DNA of 64,000 nucleotides. It comes from Shinella lacus. Its GTDB lineage: Bacteria; Pseudomonadota; Alphaproteobacteria; Rhizobiales; Rhizobiaceae. Shown one piece after another: positions 25,461-33,979 of the stretch; the stretch's first letter is position 1, and each line of letters opens with the position of its first letter. The translations under genes and the position numbers were made by a program. The stretch covers positions 186,001 to 250,000 of the forward strand of contig NZ_WHSB02000003.1 in NCBI RefSeq assembly GCF_010994755.1, written 5' to 3'. The notes below the pieces were generated by a model. That model made no database searches. It saw nothing but the letters and a program-made list of their open reading frames with translations, and was not told the DNA's origin.

Positions 25461-27491
25461 ATGAGCGCCTCCTTCCCCTTCCTCCAGCCTGTCTCCGAAC
25501 CGATCCCGGAAAACCCGTCGATCGCAACGGCGCGGGCGCGCTGGCTGTGGCCGGCGGCGCTCGCGGCCTTCGTCCTCTTCTGGCAGTTCGGCGACGGGCT
25601 GGCGAAATGGGCCTTCTCCTATCCGCGCGCCTTTGAAATTCCCGCCGCGCGCTGGATCGGCAAGGCAACGAAATGGCTGCTGGACGAGGCGAGTTTCGGG
25701 CTCTTCACCTTCACGGACCTCACGCGGTTCGTCGCCCAGATCATCGACCTGCCCTACCGTGTGGCGCTCGGCCTTTTGTCGACCGGGCTGCTTTCGGGGC
25801 AGGGATCGAGCGCGGTGCAGCAGGTGCCGCCGCTCTCCTGGCTGGCGGTGCTCGCTATCGTCGCGCTGATCGGCCATCACGCCGGGGGTGTCCGGCTGGC
25901 CGCCCTCGTCACCGCCTGCTTCGGCTTCCTCGTGCTCTTCGGCCAGTGGACGAGCGCCATGGTGACGCTCGCCTCCATCGTCGTCGCCGTGCCGATCGGC
26001 GTCGTGGTGGGTCTGCTGCTCGGGCTTGCCGCCTGGCGCTGGCCGGTCTTCGAACGGGTGCTGGTGCCGGTGCTCGATCTCATGCAGACGATCCCGGTCT
26101 TCGCCTATCTCGTGCCCGTCCTCGTCTTCTTCGGCTTCGGCCCGACATCGGCGATCGTCGCCACGCTGATCTATGCCCTGCCGCCGATGGCGCGCGTCAC
26201 CATCCTCGCCATGCGCTCGGTGCCATCGGAAATCCGCGACCTCGGCAACATGGTCGGGTGCAGCCGGCGGCAGATGACGTGGAAGATCATGGTGCCGTCC
26301 GCCAAGGACAGCCTGATGGTCGGCGTCAACCAGGTCATCATGCTCTCGCTCAACATGGTCATCATCGCCTCGATGATCGGCGCCGGCGGCCTGGGTTTCG
26401 ACGTGCTCGCCGCCCTTCGCCGCCTCGATATCGGGGCCGGGCTGGAGGCGGGCCTTGCCATTGTCGCGCTCGCCGTGGCGCTCGACCGGCTGAGCCAAGC
26501 CTATGCGGAAAAAGCGGGAAAACCGGCGGCCGGCATTCCGGCTGGGAACGGCTTCGTCTCGCGCCACCCCTATCTCGCCGCCGCACTGGCAATTATCGTC
26601 GTTACCTTCATTGCGGGCCTTGCCGTGCCTGCGCTCCAATCCTTCCCCGAAGCCTGGCAGGTTTCCACCGGCACCTTCTGGTCCGAGGTCGTGCGCTGGA
26701 TCAACATCAACTTCTTCGACGCGCTGGAGGCGATCCGCAACGTCATCCTGCTGAACCTGCTCGTGCCTCTGAAACGCCTGCTCGCCGACCTGCCCTGGGC
26801 CGGCGTCGTCGCACTGCTGGCTTTGGCGGGCTATCGGCTGGGCGGTCTGCGCCTCGCCCTGCTGGTCGGCGTGCTGGCCTTCCTGATCGCGGCGACGGGT
26901 CAGTGGGAAAAGGCGACGGTCACCGTCTATCTCTGCGGCGTCTCGGTCGTCTTCGCCTGCCTGATCGGCGTGCCGCTCGGCATTCTCGCGGCGGAGCGCG
27001 ACCGGCTCTGGCGCTGGCTGCAACTCGTCATCGATACACTTCAGACGCTGCCCTCCTTCGTCTATCTCATGCCTGTTGTCATGCTGTTCCGGGTCGGCGA
27101 CTTCACCGCGATGATCGCCGTCGTCGCCTATGCCGTGGTGCCGGCGATCCGCTACACGGTGCTCGGCCTCCACCGCGTCGATCCGCGGGTGGTGGAAGCC
27201 GGCCGCGCCATGGGCTGCACGCCGCGGCAGATCCTTACCAAGATCAAGCTGAAGCTGGCGCTGCCGGAAATCCTGCTCGGCCTCAACCAGACGATCATGT
27301 TCGCGCTCTCCATGCTGGTGATCACCGCGCTGGTCGGCACGCGTGATCTCGGGCAGGAGGTCTATATCGCGCTCACCAAGGCCGATACCGGCCGGGGCAT
27401 CGTCGCCGGCCTGTCCATCGCCTTCATCGCCATCATCGCCGACCGGCTGATTTCGGCCGGCGCCAACCGCATCCGCGAGAGGGTGAGCTGA
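25461..27491 (+). CDS. Glycine-betaine-type ABC importer, fused double permease (ProW/OpuAB-like)
   Basis: A 676-residue membrane protein with two successive ProW-type permease domains, about 155-350 and 490-670. Each has the EAA-type loop followed by an ILxKIKL/MVPSAKDS-like segment: VGCSRRQMTWKI in the first half and MGCTPRQILTKI in the second. A single chain could therefore supply the whole pore. Typical ProW proteins are about 280-350 residues, so the internal duplication is notable but known in rhizobia. It starts 4 bp after the ATPase gene. Confidence 0.88.
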   Translation: MSASFPFLQPVSEPIPENPSIATARARWLWPAALAAFVLFWQFGDGLAKWAFSYPRAFEIPAARWIGKATKWLLDEASFGLFTFTDLTRFVAQIIDLPYRVALGLLSTGLLSGQGSSAVQQVPPLSWLAVLAIVALIGHHAGGVRLAALVTACFGFLVLFGQWTSAMVTLASIVVAVPIGVVVGLLLGLAAWRWPVFERVLVPVLDLMQTIPVFAYLVPVLVFFGFGPTSAIVATLIYALPPMARVTILAMRSVPSEIRDLGNMVGCSRRQMTWKIMVPSAKDSLMVGVNQVIMLSLNMVIIASMIGAGGLGFDVLAALRRLDIGAGLEAGLAIVALAVALDRLSQAYAEKAGKPAAGIPAGNGFVSRHPYLAAALAIIVVTFIAGLAVPALQSFPEAWQVSTGTFWSEVVRWININFFDALEAIRNVILLNLLVPLKRLLADLPWAGVVALLALAGYRLGGLRLALLVGVLAFLIAATGQWEKATVTVYLCGVSVVFACLIGVPLGILAAERDRLWRWLQLVIDTLQTLPSFVYLMPVVMLFRVGDFTAMIAVVAYAVVPAIRYTVLGLHRVDPRVVEAGRAMGCTPRQILTKIKLKLALPEILLGLNQTIMFALSMLVITALVGTRDLGQEVYIALTKADTGRGIVAGLSIAFIAIIADRLISAGANRIRERVS

Positions 27492-28402
27492 TGGAGGGAC
27501 ATATCGAGATCAGCCGCGCCGTCGAGGACCGTATTCGCGCTCTGCCCTGCTGGACAGGCCGCATCGAGATCGCGCCTCTGAAAGGTGGCATCAGCAACGA
27601 GAGCTATCTTGTGAGCGATGGGGCCGGGCGCCATGTCGTGCGCTTCGGCCGGGACTATCCCTTCCACCACGTTTTTCGTGAGCGCGAGCTGATGACCGCG
27701 CGGGCCGCTCATGCCGCCGGTTTCGGCCCGGAGGTTCAATATGCCGAGCCGGGCCTCATGGTCTCCGCCTTCCTCGGCGCAAAAACCTTTGGCGCAGAGG
27801 ACGTCGCTGCGGAACGCCGGCGCGTGGCGGTGCTGCTGCGCCGCTTCCATACCGAGATGCCGGCGGAGATCAGCGCCGCCGCCTTCCTCTTCTGGCCCTT
27901 CCATGTGGTGCGCGACTATGCCCGCACCCTGAAGGACGGCGGCAGCCGCATGAAGCCGCATCTGCCGGGCTACCTTGCGCTCGCCGAGGAGCTGGAGGCG
28001 GCCCAAGTGCCCCTGCCGATCGTCTTCGGCCACAACGACCTGCTGCCGACCAACATCCTCGATGACGGCGACCGGCTCTGGCTGATCGACTTCGAATATG
28101 CCGGTTTCTCCACCGCCATGTTCGACCTTGCCGGCGCCACCTCCAATGCCGGGCTTTCACCCGAAGAGGCGGAGGATTTCCTCGACGCCTATTTCGGCGG
28201 CGCGCCGGACCCCGCGATCCGCCGCTCGCATGCCGCCATGCAATGCGCCTCCCTGTTGCGCGAGGCGATGTGGAGCATGGTCTCCGAACTCCATCTCACC
28301 GCGCCCGGCGCCGACTATGTCGGCTACACGGCGGACAATCTCGATCGCCTAGACAGGGCGCTCGACCACTACAGAACAAAATACGGGAAACACACCAAAT
28401 GA
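27491..28402 (+). CDS. Choline/ethanolamine kinase-like phosphotransferase (copy 1)
   Basis: A 303-residue APH/choline-kinase-fold protein. It has the nucleotide-binding start PLKGGISNESYLV, the catalytic loop FGHNDLLPTNIL and the metal-binding IDFEYAG. The start overlaps the permease gene's last base and its end overlaps the next gene by 4 bp (ATGA), so it belongs to the betaine-type operon. It may phosphorylate an imported amino alcohol, and the product could act on the DeoR regulator. Substrate not known. Confidence 0.85.
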   Translation: MEGHIEISRAVEDRIRALPCWTGRIEIAPLKGGISNESYLVSDGAGRHVVRFGRDYPFHHVFRERELMTARAAHAAGFGPEVQYAEPGLMVSAFLGAKTFGAEDVAAERRRVAVLLRRFHTEMPAEISAAAFLFWPFHVVRDYARTLKDGGSRMKPHLPGYLALAEELEAAQVPLPIVFGHNDLLPTNILDDGDRLWLIDFEYAGFSTAMFDLAGATSNAGLSPEEAEDFLDAYFGGAPDPAIRRSHAAMQCASLLREAMWSMVSELHLTAPGADYVGYTADNLDRLDRALDHYRTKYGKHTK

Positions 28403-30840
28403 CCCTGCCATCCCATGCTGAGATCGTTGTCATCGGCGGCGGCATCATCGGCTGCTCGACGGCCTATCATCTCGCCCGCGACCACAAGGCGGATGTGATC
28501 CTTCTGGAACAGGGCACGCTGACCTCCGGCTCCACCTGGCATGCGGCCGGCCTCGTCGGCCAACTCCGCTCCTCGGCCTCGATCACCCGCGTGCTGAAAT
28601 ATTCCGTCGATCTCTACAAGGGCCTCGAAGCCGAGACGGGGCTTGCCACCGGCTGGAAGATGACGGGGTGCCTGCGCCTTGCCACCAACCAGGACCGCTG
28701 GACCGAGTTCCGCCGCCTCGCCACCACCGCGAAAAGCTTTGGCATGGACATGCACCTGCTGACGCCCCAGGAAGTGAAGACCATGTGGCCGCTGATGGAG
28801 GTCGGCGACCTCGTCGGCGCGAGCTGGCTGCCGACGGACGGGCAGGCGAGCCCTTCGGATATCACCCAGTCGCTTGCCCGGGGCGCGCGCATGCACGGCG
28901 CGAAGATCGTCGAGAACGTGCGCGTCACCGGTTTCGATATCGAGGACGGCCGTATCCGGCGCGTGCGCACGACGCTCGGCGACATTGCCTGCGAAAAGGT
29001 CGTCAATTGCGCCGGCCAATGGGCGCGGCAGGTGGGGGCCATGGCGGGCATCAACGTGCCGCTCCAGCCGGTCAAGCACCAATATATCATCACCGAAAAG
29101 GTGCCGGGGCTCGCCACCGACGCGCCGACGATCCGCGACCCCGATCGACGCACCTATTTCAAAGAGGAGGTCGGCGGGCTGGTGATGGGCGGCTACGAAC
29201 CCAACCCGCAGCCCTGGACGACCGGCGACGTGCCCGCCGACTTCGCCTTCCGCCTCTTCGATGACGATTTCGACCATTTCGAGCAGCATATGGAGCAGGC
29301 GATCGCCCGCGTGCCGGCGCTGGAAAAGGTCGGCGTCAAGCAGATGATCAACGGGCCGGAGAGTTTTACGCCGGACGGCAATTTCATTCTCGGCGTGGCG
29401 CCGGAATGCAAGAACATGTTCGTCGGGGCCGGATTCAACGCCTTCGGCATCGCGTCCGGCGGTGGGGCGGGCTGGGTGCTGGCGCAATGGGTCGTCGATG
29501 GCGAAGCGCCGCTCGATCTCTGGGTGGTCGACATCCGCCGCTTTTCCGGCATGCACCGCGATCGCCAATGGGTGCTCGACCGCACGCTGGAAGCCTATGG
29601 CAAGCACTATACGATCGGCTTCCCGCATGAGGAATATGAAAGCGGCCGCCCGCGCGTCGTCTCGCCGCTCTATGAGCGTCTGAAGGCGCATGGCGCGGTG
29701 TTCGGCTCCAAGCTCGGCTGGGAGCGGCCGAACTGGTTCGCGCCCAAGGGCGCCGAGCCGAAGGACATCTATTCGATGGGCCGGCAGAACTGGTTTTCCG
29801 CCGTCGGCGACGAGCACCGCCACGTGCGCGAGGCCGTCGGCATCTTCGACCAGTCCTCCTTCGCCAAATACGAGATGACGGGGCCGGATGCGTTGAAGGC
29901 GCTCGACTGGATCTGCGCCAACGATGTCGGCAAGCCGGTCGGCCGCCTCACCTATACGCAGCTTCTCAACACCCGCGGCGGCATCGAGGCGGACCTGACG
30001 GTGGCGCGGCTAGCCGACGAGACATTCTACGTGGTCACCGGCACGGGTTTCCGCACCCATGATCTCGGCTGGATCGAGGACCATATCCCCGACGATCTCG
30101 ACGTGACGCTCCGCGACGTCACGGAGGATTTCGGCACGCTCTCGCTGATGGGGCCGAAGGCGCGCGACGTGCTCGCCGCCGTCACGGATGCCGACGTCTC
30201 CAATACCGGCTTCCCCTTCGGCCATGTGCGGGAAATCGCGATCGCCGGCCATGTCGTGCGCGCCTTGCGTGTCACCTATGTCGGCGAGCTCGGCTGGGAG
30301 CTGCATGTGCCGATCGACGCCATCGGCACCGTCTTCGATGCGCTGATGGCGGCGGGTGCTCCCTTCCATATCCGCCCGGTCGGCTACCGTGCGTTGGAAT
30401 CGCTGCGTCTTGAAAAGGGCTATCGCGCCTGGGGATCGGACATCACGCCGAACGATACGCCGCTCGATGCCGGCCTCGGCTGGGCCGTCAAGCTGCGCAA
30501 GAACACCGACTTCCTCGGCCGCCGTGCGCTGGAGGCCCTGCAGGGCGAAAAGCGCAAGAAGGCGCTCGCCGGGTTCACGGTGGATAATCCGGACGTCGTG
30601 CTCTTCGGTCGCGAGACGATCCTGCGCAACGGCGAGCCCGTCGGCTACCTCACCAGCGGCGGCTACGGCTACACGCTCGGCAAGAATGTCGGCTACGGCT
30701 ATGTGCGCCGCGCCGAGGGCGTGGATGATGATTTCCTGACGGGCGGCGACTACGAACTCGTCGTCGCCATGGAGCGCACGCCGGCAAAAATCCATCTCGA
30801 ACCGTTCTACGATCCGGCGGCCGTGCGCGTGAAAGCCTGA
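28399..30840 (+). CDS. Dimethylglycine/sarcosine dehydrogenase-like FAD and folate protein
   Basis: An 813-residue GcvT-family flavoprotein. The N-terminal DAO domain has the dinucleotide motif VIGGGIIG (about 11-18) and H48 in STWHAAGL, the position of covalent flavin attachment in dimethylglycine dehydrogenases. A short FAO-M segment follows (about 375-430), then GCV_T (about 440-710) and GCV_T_C domains, ending in AMERTPAKIHLEPFYDP. Such enzymes demethylate N-methylated glycines and pass C1 units to tetrahydrofolate. With the linked importer this suggests catabolism of a methylated amine. Confidence 0.9.
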   Translation: MTLPSHAEIVVIGGGIIGCSTAYHLARDHKADVILLEQGTLTSGSTWHAAGLVGQLRSSASITRVLKYSVDLYKGLEAETGLATGWKMTGCLRLATNQDRWTEFRRLATTAKSFGMDMHLLTPQEVKTMWPLMEVGDLVGASWLPTDGQASPSDITQSLARGARMHGAKIVENVRVTGFDIEDGRIRRVRTTLGDIACEKVVNCAGQWARQVGAMAGINVPLQPVKHQYIITEKVPGLATDAPTIRDPDRRTYFKEEVGGLVMGGYEPNPQPWTTGDVPADFAFRLFDDDFDHFEQHMEQAIARVPALEKVGVKQMINGPESFTPDGNFILGVAPECKNMFVGAGFNAFGIASGGGAGWVLAQWVVDGEAPLDLWVVDIRRFSGMHRDRQWVLDRTLEAYGKHYTIGFPHEEYESGRPRVVSPLYERLKAHGAVFGSKLGWERPNWFAPKGAEPKDIYSMGRQNWFSAVGDEHRHVREAVGIFDQSSFAKYEMTGPDALKALDWICANDVGKPVGRLTYTQLLNTRGGIEADLTVARLADETFYVVTGTGFRTHDLGWIEDHIPDDLDVTLRDVTEDFGTLSLMGPKARDVLAAVTDADVSNTGFPFGHVREIAIAGHVVRALRVTYVGELGWELHVPIDAIGTVFDALMAAGAPFHIRPVGYRALESLRLEKGYRAWGSDITPNDTPLDAGLGWAVKLRKNTDFLGRRALEALQGEKRKKALAGFTVDNPDVVLFGRETILRNGEPVGYLTSGGYGYTLGKNVGYGYVRRAEGVDDDFLTGGDYELVVAMERTPAKIHLEPFYDPAAVRVKA

Positions 30841-30851
30841 GCGCACGGTCG

Positions 30852-30871
30852 GGAAGGCCTTCGGGCCTTCC
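30852..30871 (+). terminator. Terminator hairpin with TTCG tetraloop
   Basis: GGAAGGCC-TTCG-GGCCTTCC, a perfect 8-bp stem 11 bp after the flavoprotein stop codon, followed by only a short TT. It separates the operon from dmeRF. Confidence 0.65.
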
Positions 30872-30885
30872 TTGATCGTCGAGTC

Positions 30886-30909
30886 TATAGTATAGAGGGC
30901 TATACTATA
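30886..30909 (+). promoter_or_regulatory. DmeR operator (TATAGTATAG-AGGG-CTATACTATA)
   Basis: A perfect 10-bp inverted repeat around a 4-base G-rich centre, 17 bp before the dmeR start. CsoR/RcnR-family operators are AT-rich arms flanking a G/C tract, and the Agrobacterium DmeR site has nearly the same arms. Binding here would block transcription of dmeRF until nickel or cobalt is bound. Confidence 0.85.
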
Positions 30910-30926
30910 AGGCCAAAGGTGATGAC

Positions 30927-31199
30927 GTGAGCCATACCATCCAGCAGAAGGACAAGCTGATCGCCCGTGTGCGCCGCATCCGCGGCCAGCTCGATGGCAT
31001 CGAGCGGGCGCTGGAGGGGGAGGCGGGCTGCGGGGAGATCATGCGCCAGCTCGCGTCCGTGCGTGGCGCGCTCGGCGGGCTGACGGCGGAGGTGATGGAG
31101 GATCATCTGCGCCACCATGTCATCGCCGCCGAAAGCAAGGAGGACTGTCTTCAGGGCGGTGAAGAGCTGATCGAGGTCATCCGGACCTATCTGAAATAG
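30927..31199 (+). CDS. dmeR: CsoR/RcnR-family Ni/Co-responsive repressor DmeR
   Basis: A 90-residue all-helical DUF156 regulator. It carries H3, C35, H60 and H64, exactly the metal-binding fingerprint of RcnR-type nickel/cobalt sensors; formaldehyde sensors (FrmR) differ at 64 and copper CsoR at several positions. The GTG at 30927 is the start, with AAAGGTGATGAC ahead; an ATG at 30922 is out of frame. It lies 28 bp before dmeF and behind its probable operator, so autoregulation is expected. Confidence 0.9.
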   Translation: MSHTIQQKDKLIARVRRIRGQLDGIERALEGEAGCGEIMRQLASVRGALGGLTAEVMEDHLRHHVIAAESKEDCLQGGEELIEVIRTYLK

Positions 31200-31227
31200 C
31201 GCCGCCCGTAACGAAAGGGGCAAACCC

Positions 31228-32139
31228 ATGGCCACGCACGACCATGTCTTTCTCGGTTCCGATCACAGCCGCAACGAACGCAAGGTCTGGCTCGTCATCG
31301 CGCTGACCGCGAGCATGATGGTAGCGGAGATCGTCGCCGGCACGCTTTACGGCTCGATGGCGCTGGTGGCGGATGGCTGGCACATGTCCACCCATGCCGG
31401 CGCCATGCTGATCGCGGCGCTTGCCTATGCCTATGCCCGCCGCCATGCGCGTGACCCGCGCTTCACCTTCGGCACCGGGAAACTCGGCGATCTCGCGGGC
31501 TTCGCCAGCGCCATCGTGCTGGCGCTGATCGCGCTGCTCATCGGCTGGGAGAGTTTCGTGCGCCTCGCCAATCCGGTCGCGATCGGCTTCGAACAGGCGA
31601 TTGCCGTCGCCGTTGCCGGCCTTGCCGTCAATCTCGTCAGCGCCTGGCTGCTGCGGGACGACCATGCGCACCACCACCATGGCCACGATCACGACCATCA
31701 CCATCATGAACACCACGCGCAGGACAACAATCTGCGTGCCGCCTATCTGCATGTGCTGGCCGATGCGCTGACCTCGATCCTCGCCATCGTCGCCCTGCTG
31801 CTTGGTCGCAGCTACGGCTGGCTCTGGGCCGATCCGCTGATGGGTATCGTCGGCGCGCTGGTCATCGTGCGCTGGTCCTGGAGCCTGATCCGCGAGACGG
31901 GCGGGGTGCTGATCGATGCGGCGCCGGAAGGGGCGGGGCTCGCCGATGAGATCCGCGCGACGCTGGAGCGTGGCGAGGAGCACATCACCGACCTGCATGT
32001 TTGGCAGGTCGGACCCGGCCATCACGCCGCGATCGTCGCGCTTTCCTCGCCACATCCCAAGGCGCCGTCCGACTACAAGGCGCGGCTTGCCCATCTCGGC
32101 GCGCTGTCGCACGTCACCGTCGAGGTCCAGCCGGCCTAG
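31228..32139 (+). CDS. dmeF: Cation diffusion facilitator DmeF (Ni/Co efflux)
   Basis: A 303-residue CDF transporter with six transmembrane segments. The transport-site motifs are LVADGWHMSTHAG in TM2 and HVLADALTS in TM5 (HxxxD). Between TM4 and TM5 is a cytoplasmic loop of about 22 residues (near 146-168) that is mostly histidine, typical of metal-buffering loops. A soluble C-terminal domain follows. With dmeR it forms the nickel and cobalt export system described in rhizobia and agrobacteria. Its start follows GAAAGGGG. Confidence 0.92.
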   Translation: MATHDHVFLGSDHSRNERKVWLVIALTASMMVAEIVAGTLYGSMALVADGWHMSTHAGAMLIAALAYAYARRHARDPRFTFGTGKLGDLAGFASAIVLALIALLIGWESFVRLANPVAIGFEQAIAVAVAGLAVNLVSAWLLRDDHAHHHHGHDHDHHHHEHHAQDNNLRAAYLHVLADALTSILAIVALLLGRSYGWLWADPLMGIVGALVIVRWSWSLIRETGGVLIDAAPEGAGLADEIRATLERGEEHITDLHVWQVGPGHHAAIVALSSPHPKAPSDYKARLAHLGALSHVTVEVQPA

Positions 32140-32148
32140 TTTTGCCGC

Positions 32149-32790
32149 TCAGGCGTGGCGCAGCACTTTCAGCACCACGCCCCGGCTCGGCACCGTGCCG
32201 GTCTCGCCGGGCATGGAGACGTAGGGGATGGTTTCCTCCGCCCGCAGCAGAGTACCCTCCCGCTCCAGCGCGGCCAGCCGGTCGGCGAAGCCGTCGTTCC
32301 AGAGCGTGTTCTTCACCGTCAGCACAATAATGCCGCCCGGCTGCGTGATGCGCAGGAGTTCCGGCAGGCCTTCTACGCCGACATGGCCGGAGGTGAAGAC
32401 GCCGGCCGAGACGACGCCGGCGAAATGCCGGTCCGGGAAAGGCAGGGGATTGCCCAGCGCGGCGCGGTGCAGGGCGGCATAGACGTTCTTCGCCGCCGCC
32501 CGCGCCAGCATGCCTTCGGAAATGTCGAGGCCTTCGACATGGGCATAGCCGAGGATCGACAGCCATTCGCCGATGAGCCCGGTGCCGACGCCGGCATCCA
32601 GCAGCGGTGAAGCACCGCGCGGCAGGTGGCGCGCGAGGAGGCCGAGGCAGATCGACGGGTGGCGATAGCCGGCGCTCGCCATGTCGGCGTCGTAGGTCTC
32701 GGCCCAGCGGTCGTAGAGGGCCGCCACCTCTTCCGTGCCGCTTGCATTGTAGACTGCACCGAGTGCACCCTCATGATGTCCGTTTGCCAT
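32149..32790 (-). CDS. Class I SAM-dependent methyltransferase
   Basis: A 213-residue Rossmann-fold methyltransferase. SAM-binding motif I is LLDAGVGTGLIGEWL (about 63-77), followed by VEGLDISEGML and a motif IV region with VVSAGVF. The N-terminal YDRWAETYDADM resembles METTL27-like and UbiE-like small-molecule methyltransferases. It is convergent with dmeF and divergent from the second choline-kinase-like gene, so a role in amino-alcohol metabolism is possible but unsupported beyond position. Confidence 0.82.
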   Translation of the reverse strand: MANGHHEGALGAVYNASGTEEVAALYDRWAETYDADMASAGYRHPSICLGLLARHLPRGASPLLDAGVGTGLIGEWLSILGYAHVEGLDISEGMLARAAAKNVYAALHRAALGNPLPFPDRHFAGVVSAGVFTSGHVGVEGLPELLRITQPGGIIVLTVKNTLWNDGFADRLAALEREGTLLRAEETIPYVSMPGETGTVPSRGVVLKVLRHA

Positions 32791-32870
32791 GGCCTTCCCT
32801 CGTGTTTTGATGATGATAGCGAAAGGGCGAAATCTGTGGAACCGTCATCATCGGCCAAAAGGAGGTGTTC

Positions 32871-33776
32871 ATGAACGAAGAGCAGCAGGCGATGGAAGCG
32901 ATTGCAGGAATCCCGCTCCTGAAAGGCTACGACGGCCCTGTCGAGCGGCTCGGCGGCCTCACCAATCTCGTCTTCCGTGCGGGGGACTGGTGCCTGCGCG
33001 TGCCCGGCAAGGGCACGGAGGAATATATCGACCGCGGCAACGAGGCGATCGCTGCGAAGGAGGCGGCGCGGGTCGGCGTCGGCCCGGAGGTTTTTCACGC
33101 GGATCCGGCGACCGGGCTGATGGTCACCCGCTTCATTCCCGGCGCGACGACGATGACGCCCGAAGGCTTCAAGGCCGTATCCGGCGCTCCGGCGCGGGCG
33201 GGGGAGGCCTTCCGGCGTCTGCACGACAGCGGCGCGGTCTTCCCGGCGCGCTTCGAGCTCTTCGCGATGATCGACGACTACCTCGCCGTGCTCTCCACCA
33301 AGGACGTCGCCCTGCCGGAGGGGTATCACGACGGGTTGCGCGAGGCGGAGACGGTGCGAGCAGCACTTGCCGCCCATGCACTGCCCCTCGTCGCCTGCCA
33401 TTGCGATCCGCTCTGCGAGAATTTCCTCGATACGGGGGAGCGCATGTGGATCGTCGACTGGGAATATTCCGGCATGAACGACCCGATGTGGGATCTCGGC
33501 GATCTCTCCGTCGAGGCGGAATTCACCGGCGCCCAGGAGGAGGAGATGATCCGCGCCTATTTCGGCGGCGAGCCGAAGCCCGCGGAACGCGGCCGCATCG
33601 TCATCTACAAGGCGATGTGCGACCTGCTCTGGACGCTCTGGGGCCTCATCCAGCTCGCCAACGGCAATCCGGCCGCCGATTTCCGCGCCTATGCGGACGG
33701 GCGGTTTGCCCGCTGCCGCGCGCTGATGGCCGATCCGGTCTTTACAGCCTATGTGGCCGCGGTCGCGAAGGGGTGA
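32871..33776 (+). CDS. Choline/ethanolamine kinase-like phosphotransferase (copy 2)
   Basis: A 301-residue choline-kinase-fold protein. It has GGLTNLVFRAGDWCLRVPGKGTEEYIDR (seen in parts) for nucleotide binding, the catalytic CHCDPLCENFL and the metal loop IVDWEYSGMND. The match to choline kinases is better than for the copy at 27491. The ATG at 32871 has an ideal AAAGGAGGTG site; a GTG six bases earlier lies inside that site. It stands between a divergent methyltransferase and the sugar operon, whose operator overlaps its stop codon. Confidence 0.87.
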   Translation: MNEEQQAMEAIAGIPLLKGYDGPVERLGGLTNLVFRAGDWCLRVPGKGTEEYIDRGNEAIAAKEAARVGVGPEVFHADPATGLMVTRFIPGATTMTPEGFKAVSGAPARAGEAFRRLHDSGAVFPARFELFAMIDDYLAVLSTKDVALPEGYHDGLREAETVRAALAAHALPLVACHCDPLCENFLDTGERMWIVDWEYSGMNDPMWDLGDLSVEAEFTGAQEEEMIRAYFGGEPKPAERGRIVIYKAMCDLLWTLWGLIQLANGNPAADFRAYADGRFARCRALMADPVFTAYVAAVAKG

Positions 33777-33832
33777 AAGATATTTCACCCTGCGGGCTTG
33801 ATTTCAGGGTATAATCCTGAAATATATTTCAG
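33773..33832 (+). promoter_or_regulatory. Paired SorC-type operators before the sugar operon
   Basis: Two 16-bp palindromes of the same design: GTGAAA-GATA-TTTCAC (33773-33788, overlapping the kinase stop codon) and CTGAAA-TATA-TTTCAG (33817-33832). Their centres are 44 bp apart, about four helical turns. A further TTTCAGG at 33802-33808 pairs with CCTGAAA at 33816-33822 around a perfect TATAAT (33810-33815). The SorC-family regulator at 37615 is the likely ligand; looping between sites would be possible. Confidence 0.7.
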
Positions 33833-33845
33833 ATCATGAATTATA

Positions 33846-33851
33846 TTGACA
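33846..33851 (+). promoter_or_regulatory. Possible -35 box TTGACA of the sugar operon
   Basis: A consensus TTGACA lies 14 bp after the second palindrome, with only a weak TTACCT at 33869-33874 as partner. It implies a leader of about 100 bases before the first gene. The TATAAT at 33810 inside the operator is an alternative promoter element. Confidence 0.3.
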
Positions 33852-33979
33852 GGGGCCGCGTCATGCGGTTACCTGCCCATACCGGACTTCGAGGAGGAAA
33901 TCCGGATTTCAACGCGATCATCGGCGTCGTTTCGGCGCCAACGGGTTTTTGGGAGGGGTCTTTGCCCCGAGGAGGACAC

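Noticed and set aside
25290-27173. Minus-strand open frame of 627 codons opposite the fused permease
   Set aside because: Extremely His, Asp and Arg-rich, as expected for the complement of transmembrane-coding DNA; not a real protein.
31672-31740. Histidine-codon-rich stretch as a tandem repeat or recombination site
   Set aside because: It simply encodes the histidine-rich metal loop of DmeF and has no regular repeat unit.
33836-33979. N-terminal extension of the sugar-binding protein from an ATG at 33836
   Set aside because: It starts right after the operator, would bury the signal peptide 48 residues in and lacks a ribosome site; the TTG at 33980 is better.
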